Of a stretch of DNA of 64,000 bases, positions 55,900-64,000 are shown in pieces. The notes under the pieces were generated by a model that saw nothing but the letters and a program-made list of their open reading frames with translations, was not told the DNA's origin and ran no database searches. A program made the translations under genes and the position numbers. The stretch is taken from contig JAGTXZ010000002.1 in assembly GCA_018398575.1 (NCBI GenBank), positions 2,482,501 through 2,546,500 of the forward strand, read 5' to 3'. How positions within the stretch are numbered: the first letter of the stretch is position 1; the number at the start of each line of letters is the position of its first letter. This DNA comes from Ampelomyces quisqualis (lineage: Eukaryota > Ascomycota > Dothideomycetes > Pleosporales > Phaeosphaeriaceae).

Positions 55900-58800
55900 A
55901 TATAAATTAGTCTTAAGTGCCTTATTTGTCTTAAGGCTTTGCAATTATAACTTTATTTGCCTTAATTAGCGTAATAGCTTTTGCAAACGCTATTAACACT
56001 ACTAAAATAAATGTTAAGTCTAGGTCCTTTTATTTTGCTAACACAGCGTCTATTTTAGACTTTAGTATTCTTCCTCTTAGCAGAAGACCTGTATCTTTGC
56101 TAAATTTTTTTTGCAGCTCTAACTAAAGCACTAGTTACACACATAGTTTGTATAAGCTAACAAGAATTTTAGCCTAAACATTGCGCAGTACTATTTAATT
56201 ATCTGCTAGGCTTCTCTAATTAGGATTAGGTCTAGTTTTAACATAGGTCCTTTTAGCCTTTAGCTTAATTACCTTGTACTTTATACTATATATAAGTAGT
56301 AAGTTAAGGTTATTAGTAAATATTTCTTTATCTAGCTGCTAAAAGTGCTGTTAGATATGCGTTAATATAAACTACTTAGTTTTCTTACTTCTTTTAGTTT
56401 TAAATAGTGCAGCCTTAAGCTAGGCTAGTATTAGAAATATTGTAATACTCTATAACTTAGCGTAGTTAAATATATATGTACTCTTAGCTTTTGCGCTACT
56501 TAGCTCTTTTTGCAGTAGGACTCTCTTGCATCTTATTGTTATGTTAGCTATAGTTAATTAGAAGTTATCTGTTTAGTATAGCTAGTAGAACGTTAGGAAG
56601 TTACCCTTAATACCTAAAATCTTCTAGCCCTATAGGTCTTGCGTAACTAGAGTTTAACGCAGTATAAACTTTACTATAATCTTCTCTCCTAACGCTATAA
56701 GCGCTATGTACTCTAGAGAATTAAGTATGTTTTTAACTTCTTCTTATGCCTTAGATAAGCAGGTGTCCTAGCCCTTTGCTATAACTAGGCCTACTATTTT
56801 TCTTATCTCTTTTATATCTATAACTTTCTTAATACTTGCGTACATAAGGTTAGTAGTAGTAAATAGTTTAGAACTATCTATGTTATCTTTCTTGCCTATA
56901 AGATAGTACTAGTTTAAGAAGTTCTTATTGTCTTGCAGTCTACTAAGCGCTAGAAAGATAAAAATAGGTATCTTGTAAAGACCCTTCTCTATTAGTGTAC
57001 CTAAGAGAGCCTAGGCCTTTTACTAATAACTATAGTTCTTAATTTAAATAGTCTTATATAAGTTACCTATAATAGTATTCTTAGATTTGTAGTTATAGAA
57101 CTTGTTAAAGATAATACGTCCTTAGATTACTACGTAGCTAGAAATATTAAAGGCGTCTTTTACACTTACTTTGCTACCTCTTAATAATATTTTGCGTGTA
57201 GTTATAAGTTTTATAGTTTAGTATTTATTAAGCACGCGTTTTACTAATGTTATATAGCTGTATACAATTATAAATTAGCTAGTAGACAGTGCTAGATAGT
57301 GCGCAGTTGCATTTAAGTAGACTTTTAGTATATAGCGTTCTTAGATGTACTACAGAACTATCTCTATATACTTTTTACTATCCTTTGTAAATTTGCGTAG
57401 TAGGACGTTTTAGTTAAACACTATAAGGTGCTGTTTAACTTACAAATTAATTCTTATCTCTATTTCTTTGTTTGCTATTAGTGCGCCTATGCCTTGTAGA
57501 AAGGAGTTGTCTATAAAGCAGATATAGAGCGTAAGAGGGTTTTTTAGGTTGCACTATTTAGATTTGCAGAGGCCTATAGTAATAATTTTAGCCTTTTATA
57601 TAGCTAGTGCGCAGCCCTATCTGCTTACTATAGATACTACTACCTATAGCTTTTCTAGTATTAAAGAGTTTTTTTTGTATACATATAGAAATATCTGTTA
57701 GTCTGTTATAGGGCACTGTTCTTAACTGTTGTCTTTAGCCTTATATTAACTAGTTTTATTCTTTAATTAGTTCTCTTACACTTTAGTCTAGTTTTTAAAG
57801 TGTGTATGCCTTATAATTATTATAAGTACAGCTAATCTTATTTTTTTTATACTTATTATATTTCTAAATATACTACTATTATCTAAAGATAGCTCTTTTT
57901 TATAAAGTATGTAAGCCTCTGTTAGTTAGTATACTGTAAATAGAACTGTTAGTCCCTATAATAAATGTAGTATTATAAGCGCGTTATCCTTAAAGTCTTT
58001 TAGTAGAAATCTAAAGAAGTTAGCTGCTTCTTGCTATTTGTCCTTTTGGCAGTATTCTATTACTACTTTAATTTAAGCTTATAGTTTATCTGCTGTCCTG
58101 TCTTGCGTATTAGTTACGTAGATTATAGTTACAGGCTCTCTATAGTGCACTTACCTTGCGTTTAGTAGAGCTTAGAGCTACAGTCTTTCTTCTAACGCAA
58201 GTTGTTTTACTAACTAGAGCTCTTTATCCTTATCTTTGTTACCTTTATTACACTCTTCTTATTCTTCTTTGCTACTAGAGTAGGTATCTTTTTCTAACAA
58301 CCTTTATTGTTTTTCTATAGCACTCTTACGTTTCTGTCTAAGTATAGTAATTAGTGTAGATATTGCGTTGTTTTGTGTTTACGCAGCATCTTTATCTCTA
58401 CTTCCCTTTACTTTCTTTATAGTGCTATTATTCTGCTTCTTTAGGCGCTTAATTTTAGTAGTTAGAGTCTTAATACGTATGTCTAGGCTGTTATTCTTCT
58501 TCTTCTTGCCTCTACTCTGTTTGTTAAAGTGTTTGCTACTATTTACTTTAGGTCTTATTAATAGTTTATAGGCTAGGTCTGCTAGCGCTCTTGTTGTCTT
58601 TTATTATTTATAGTTATTATCTTTAGTGTTGTTATTAAGCTCTAAGTAGAGGCGCCTTTGCCTCTTGTCTCTAGTAGTACCTATTAGGTTTATAATATTG
58701 CTGTTGCTGCCTAAAGTAAAGTGCACTATATTATGTAGTTAGCTATTGTTATTTGTATACTATTCTAGGTTGTATTACTACTAGGCTTAACTTTATCTTA

Positions 58801-58950
58801 TACTAGAGTCTAGCATTTAATTATAACGCCTTTAAGGCTTCTTATCTTAACGTGTAAGTTAACAGTTACAGCTAGATTGTTATTGTTAGTAATTAGGCGT
58901 AGCGCTAACGTGTTAAATATCTTTAAAGTTTTAACTATATACTAGTCTAT
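55900..58950 (-). pseudogene. Large basic protein gene in element (e), unrecognised
   Basis: The family is not recognised. On the minus strand, blocks stay readable over 3 kb. Near 58.4-58.55 kb: SKHFNKQSRGKKKKNN. Near 57.3-57.45 kb: AKQ-type segments and VYRDSSVVHLRTLYTKSLLK. Near 57.1-57.25 kb: YITLVKRVLNKY, ITTRKILLRGSKVSVKDAFN and ISSYVVI. Near 56.9 kb: GLYKIPIFIFLALSRLQDN. The N-terminal part is Lys/Asn-rich with coiled-coil character. Plus-strand open stretches at 55650-55880 and 58368-58571 are antisense shadows of it. Whether it belongs to the Fot1-type element or to a separate insertion is open. Confidence 0.45.
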
Positions 58951-61560
58951 AAATTTTAGTTATAACAGGTGTTTAATAAGTGTACTATATTTAAGATGTT
59001 GTAGCTTTATCTTAAAGTTGCTGTCTTTAAGCTACTGTTAACGTGTAGCTATTATTAGCCTTAAAAGTAATAAGGTCTAGGCAGTTTAATAATATACGCT
59101 GTCTATAATATAGATATTAATGTTATTAAGTAACAGTTTAGTTATTATTGTAGTAAGGCCTATTAGCTAGGTTACTAAAGCAGCAGAAGAACTTAAGACT
59201 ACTAATACTAACTATGTGCGTTCTAGTTCTAAGTTTACAAGTATTAGCTATCTTTCTATATATTTAGCTTTAACTTTGTTACTATAGTCTTAAATTTCTA
59301 AGATTATCTTCTTTTATACAGCGCTAGCTGTTGCCTTATAGAATTCTCTTAGTATACTACTATTAGTTAGTCTAGGGTATGCAGTATACTTAAGCTATTT
59401 ATCTATTATTAGGCTGCGCATTGTCTTTAGGTAGTTAGCCTGCAAGTGTGCCTGTTTAATCTTGTTATATATGTTCTTGTGCTAGATAAAATCTGTTATC
59501 TCTTTAACCTATATACGCTAGTCTGCTACATTAATATTATAGCCTATTCTTACAATTACCTACAATACGTTATTAGTAGTTGTTATCTTTGCATTGCTTA
59601 TGTACTATTTATTTAATTAAGGTAGCTGCTACTTATACTTGTTATTGCAATCTTATAACGCGCGCATTATATAATATGTTACGCATAATAGTTAAGAACA
59701 GTACAGGTAAGTATAAGGACAGTAGAATAGCTACAGCTTAGTTAGCGTATGTAGGTATACTTATATTATGTGCTTACTTATAACAGTGTTGTAATGTATA
59801 GCATAGTATAGTAAACGTAATATAGAAAATTACGTGTATTTACGTTGCAGCACTATTATTATTATTGTGTAGTTGTAGTATATTTGTAGTAGTAACGCAG
59901 CATTATATAGTTATAGCAGTAAGCTAAATTATAGGTGTAGGTAAAAGTAAGTAGGGTTTTATCCTAGCATTATATAGCTTCTTACCTAGCGCTAACGCGT
60001 TATGTTGTATCTTTAAGGTAAGTAAAGTAGTATTCTAAGAGAGCGCTTTTTACTGTGTGTTATTCTTAGTGCAGCACTGTACAGTACTATATAGCACTAT
60101 ATAGTACTAAGTAAAATTCTTACTTTCTAGTTTTTTATATTATAGTGTAGGCAACTTACCTCTTATATATTATAGTAGTAGTACTCTCTTTAGTCTAGCA
60201 AGCAAACTTAGCTAAACCTACTAGTGCTATTGTAGTAGACAGGTCTACTATATAGTACTATAGGATACTGTGTAGCACTAAGCAAAATTCTTACCTTTTA
60301 TATTTTTATATTATAATATAGGTAACTTACCTCTTGTATATTATATTAGTAGCACTTTCTTTAGTCTAGTAAGCAAACTTAGCTAAACTTACTAGTACTA
60401 TTATAGTAAACAAGTTACATAATAAGGCTGTGTTAGAATGTTTAAGTTATATACTAGCGTCTAGCAGTTTACGTAGAATTATAGAAAAGTTTTTTATATG
60501 TCTACAGTTCTGTTAGTAAAGAAAGCTATCTGTTACCTTCTATTTCTTTGCACTATATTATTTTATTATAATTCTATATTATTTGTTAGTATATCTAACG
60601 CCCTAGACTATGTGCTATTAGCGTAGATAGTAGTTAACAGATCTCTACAGTGTACGCAGCTTGCGGCTAGTAAAAAGGTGTATAGCAGCCTACTTCTATT
60701 ATACATTTTAATGTTAGTTTAAGACTTTTATGTTTTTAACTAGATAATTCTGCTCTACGTTCTATAGATTTGTTTGTAAAGAGATTAGTTTCTTCTTTTT
60801 AACGCTAAGTTTGCTGTTAATATAGTAGTATTCCTTTATTTAAGTATTTTTTCTTAGTATTAGCAACTAATATTGCAAATTGTGCAGTACGCAGTATCTT
60901 ATAAAGAATACTATTATTGTTTATTATCTTATATTCTTGTATAATAGCCTTGTCTCTTATTAACATATCTTATAGTATAGTATCTCTGCTTAGTGCTAGT
61001 ATGCTAGAGTACTTAACTTCCTACGCTACTATTCTGCCTAGATGTTACTATGCGTGCATAATTTCTTAACAACCCTGCTCTTTTAGTTATATAGATTATA
61101 TGCTACTACTTTAGATTATTAATCTAGTCTTTAGCTAAATATAGTTAGTGCTAAGTAATTATTCTTTAATTTTAGTGTTTGCTAGGCTAATATTATCTAG
61201 TTATTTTAGTTAATGCGCTAGCTAAAATACTAGAAATTATAGGCCCTATAAGATAATTTGTGTAATAGCTATTCTTGTTCTAGTTAAGTATAGTATTGTT
61301 ACGCTTTTCTAACTATAACTACACTATAACATTACTCTTAGTTTTTACGCTTACAAATAGCCTAGTATTATCTTATTTTAGGTATATAGTATTCTTATAT
61401 TTGCATTAGCGCAGTCTTACTACCTAGTTGCGTATATCTTTTTAGCGTCTGTCTTACAGCTCTGCAGCTATCTATTTTATAGTTACCTGTTATAGTGCTT
61501 CTAGCTTGTTAATATATTGCCTATTGTTTATAGTAAACTCTTGCTAACCTACGTACACCT
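58950..61560 (-). other. Degraded stretch between the two genes of element (e)
   Basis: It has RIP-type composition throughout. Apart from the 172-bp direct duplication at 60100-60420, no domain, LTR or inverted repeat was recognised. Confidence 0.4.
60100..60420. repeat. Two direct ~172-bp repeats
   Basis: GTACTAAGTAAAATTCTTAC near 60103 recurs as GCACTAAGCAAAATTCTTAC near 60276. Both are followed by AACTTACCTCTTATATATTA-type and AAGCAAACTTAGCTAAAC blocks. Differences are mainly C/T and A/G changes. Confidence 0.75.
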
Positions 61561-63000
61561 ATAGTTAATCTATTATATCTGTTGCTTTGTAGTGTAATAG
61601 TCTAAGAAGCAATAGTACCTTATAGTTTTTCTCTATCTTGTTTAGGCTATATATTACAATAATATAGTCTAAGAGGTAGGCTAGATCTTTGTAGTTAAGA
61701 TTGCGCTCCTTAAGTAACTTAATAAAGCTTCTAACGTCTATACTATTAACAACGCGCATGTCTTTAAGCTAGTTAACTAAATTATTAAGCTTGTAGTAAG
61801 TTTCTTAAAAGTTAGCTATACATAGCTATAGGCTGTAGTACATGTTTAGATATGTTAAAATCTGCTAGCTACTATATATAGTCTTAGCTCTTATCTTATT
61901 ATACTACGCGTAACATTCCTAGCAAATAGCATAAATAATATCTATTGTCTTAGTAAGATATTTACCTATTATGCTTTTTTCTACTGCAAAGTGTAAGAAA
62001 TAGGCGTAGACTTTAGCCTTCTATACGTAGGTAATGCCTTAGTCTATTAGTTAGTATAATATTATACTACCTGCAAGCAGAAACATAACTCTGTTATATT
62101 AGTAAGCATTATAACCTCTATTACTATAATAAGCCTATAGTATATTAACACTCTATATACTAAACGTTCTGCAGCAATTAGCAGCTTATCTAAAGCTTAG
62201 CTACTGCGTATTTATAAGGCAAGAACCTGTTAATTAGTAACAATACTTGTCTATTTATATAGTTATTAAACTATTTCAGCTATTCTAGTATAATATTAGT
62301 GTCTATTTAAGTAAAATTATTGTCTTAATAGACACAACTAAGACTACAGATATTTAGGTTCTTTTTACTATCTATATAAGTTATATAGTTTAAAGATCCT
62401 ATAAACTATAGAGGCACTTAGTCTAAGCTATCTGCGTTTATACACAGCACACTAGTTATATACTCTCTGTCTAGTCTAGGTCTAGCTTCTAGATTGTCTG
62501 CTAATATATATTAAGGCAAGTATTTTTAGTATATACTAGCCTTGTCTATGTTGTATAAATTCTTAGGCGCGTATCTACTTACTACGTTGCGAATCTCTTC
62601 TATTATAAGCTTAGTGTCTTTAACTATTATACTACTATAGTTGCCTACTGTTTTTGCAAACTATTTATATAACTGCACACTGTATTATTGTTTATATATA
62701 GTAAGCTATCTGTTATTAAACTCTAGTATTTTGCAGCTATTGTATTTAGGTAGCTGTTACTAAAGTTAACGTGCAGTTTTGCAAATTATGTTGTTAGTAA
62801 CATTAACGCAAGCTGCCTGCAACTCTATATACTAGTTATTTAGAGCTACCTTAAAGGTTTTCTATTGCGGACGCCTATTATGCGCGTAGTTATAGCTAGT
62901 GTATTTAGTTTTGTTACTATCTAGGTGTTCTTGCGTTATTAAAAAGATATTAGTTATATTATTTAGTTATATATAGCAGCAAAAGGCTCTAGTAGCCTAT
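61560..63000 (-). pseudogene. DDE (Fot1/pogo-type) transposase, degraded
   Basis: The minus strand reads VVSRYAPKNLYNIDKASIY at about 62510-62590 (family form I-NMDE-G, with Glu to Lys by TGA to TAA). It continues with YILADNLEARPRLDREY and TSVLCINADSLD, then VPL and FIGSLN, at about 62380-62460. The latter is the ALCANADG--K-P--VIG block of DDE_1 endonucleases, which cut at TA. Upstream it reads FAKLHVNFSNSYL. The shorter open frame at 61565-61759 (RSFIKLLKERNLNYKDLAYL) lies downstream in the same strand and may be its C-terminal part. The N-terminal DNA-binding domain was not found. Confidence 0.72.
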
Positions 63001-63374
63001 ATAGTAAGTTGTTGTAGTGTTAAATGTAGAAACAATGCCTTATATTTGCAAACCTTAACACGTTCTGCAATAGTCTAAGTATAACTATATTACTAGTTAG
63101 GCGTTAGACCTTAACCTATCTATAAACTAGATAATATAGGCTTAATATTATAGTAGTAGAATAACTATAGAAACTAGATATATTTACAATAAGCAATCTA
63201 CTATCTAATATAGTAAAGATAATACACTTGCGCATACTAATACTCTAGTAGCTACTTATAGTATTTAATATAAAATAAAATCTAAACTTAGCCTTAAACT
63301 TATGCTAGTATTATTATAGCACTAATTAGTTACTCTAAGTACCTATTGCAGTAGATAGCTTACAATTAACGCTA

Positions 63375-63760
63375 ATAGTACTTTCTAGTAAATAACAGTT
63401 ATAGACAGTGCAACGCAACTATAGCTACTAGTTGTTAAAAGAGCCTGCTATAGTAGTAAGTTGCGTGCAGTACTAGTAGTATTCTCTAGTAAATAACAGT
63501 TGCTAATAGTGCAACGCAACTGTAGCTGCTAGTAGTTAAAAAAGCCTGCTGTAGTAGTAGGTTACGTGCAGCACTAGTAGTATTCTCTAGTAGATAACAG
63601 TTACTAATAGTGCAACGCAACTGTAGCTACTAGTTATTAGAAGAGCTTACTATAGTAGTAAGTAGCGTGCAGCACTAGTAGTATTCTTTAGTAGATAACA
63701 GTTACTAATAGTGCAACGCAACTGTAGCTACTAGTTGTTAAAAAGGCCTAATTATAGAGA
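63375..63760. repeat. Four tandem 101-bp repeats
   Basis: CAACGCAACTGTAGC (or its mutated form) recurs at 63411, 63512, 63613 and 63714, a constant 101-bp period. Units contain TAGTATTCTCTAGTA and GTAGTAAGTTGCGTGCAG-type blocks. They lie on the 5' side of the DDE transposase. Confidence 0.82.
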
Positions 63761-64000
63761 TTAATGCGTTTAAAGTGTTTGCTACCTTATATACTATATA
63801 TAAGATTTATAAAGTATTACGCGTTACCTCTTATATATGTTCTTTTCTACTAAGCGTCTCTAAGACAAACAAATGTAAGCCTGTTGTTTTAATTTATATA
63901 AGTATCTTTTAAAGTCTTAGTTATGCCTACTAGCGTAGTAGGTATTCTTTTTGTTACTAGCTAGCAGCATCTTAGTGTAGATAAGTTTAATGCGCGTAAC

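Larger units (their letters stand above)
55185..64000 (-). mobile_element. Long Fot1/pogo-type element (e), continues beyond the window
   Basis: Its left end CGTTAGGAAAACATAATG follows TA at 55183 and matches the left end of the MITE family. The internal part contains minus-strand frames from 55.9 kb on and a DDE transposase near 61.6-63.0 kb. At 8.8 kb or more it is far longer than usual Fot1 elements (about 2 kb), so either it carries extra genes or other insertions lie within it. No right end is present in the window. Confidence 0.6.

Noticed and set aside
55650..58571. Plus-strand ORFs at 55650-55880 and 58368-58571 as membrane proteins
   Set aside because: Their Leu/Phe richness is the complement of Lys/Glu-rich codons on the minus strand, where a longer readable frame exists.
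63375..63760. Possible CRISPR or centromere satellite
   Set aside because: Only four contiguous units within a transposon. No spacers and no large array.
1..64000. tRNA or rRNA genes
   Set aside because: No cloverleaf with conserved A and B boxes and no rRNA-like block was noticed while reading. A tRNA scan would be decisive.

Overview
This window is a gene-poor, AT-rich repeat compartment of a filamentous ascomycete (Pezizomycotina). A Dothideomycete-like genome is possible, but the sequence does not prove it. About 62 of the 64 kb are transposable elements inserted into one another and riddled with TAG/TAA stops. The mutations look like repeat-induced point mutation (RIP) with a tight context. 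The trinucleotides TCA, CCA, TCG, CCG and their complements TGA, TGG, CGA, CGG are almost absent, while ACA, GCA, ACG and GCG remain common. C was therefore lost where a pyrimidine precedes and a purine follows (YCR to YTR). Allowing for this, many dead frames can be read by family.

Layout, left to right. 1-8209: element I, a minus-strand chromodomain Gypsy retrotransposon (chromovirus) with six exact 99-bp repeats between RNase H and integrase. 8210-8692: the 3' end of a second Gypsy family (element II). 8693-10283 and 22849-24030: a hAT transposon remnant (copy A) split by a complete 12.6-kb element II at 10284-22848. 24031-25484: a Tc1/mariner copy with a solo LTR in it. 25487-26770: a nearly unmutated island with one small cysteine-containing gene. 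26771-28297: a second Tc1/mariner copy in inverted orientation, also with a solo LTR. 28385-34067: a Fot1-type miniature copy, a degraded coiled-coil ORF, an element I LTR fragment and a Copia fragment. 34070-39275: Fot1-type ends, minus-strand remnants and an 845-bp MITE. 39401-52904: element V, a plus-strand chromovirus, split by a full-length 5.9-kb hAT element (copy B, 44768-50680) with a perfect 8-bp target duplication. 52905-55182: Copia pieces and a reversed MITE. 55185-64000: a long Fot1/pogo-type element with a DDE transposase, running off the window.

The most notable content is in the hAT family. Beside a minus-strand hAT transposase, the element carries a Lys-rich gene of unknown function and, near its right end, a plus-strand histone H3-like gene with two short introns. 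The H3-like gene is present in both copies at the same relative place, so it is cargo of the element. Element II carries a long antisense ORF with heptapeptide repeats. Element V carries a coiled-coil ORF where env would sit. The small island gene has one in-frame stop that fits a single YCR-type C-to-T change. I found no tRNA, rRNA or intact host gene.
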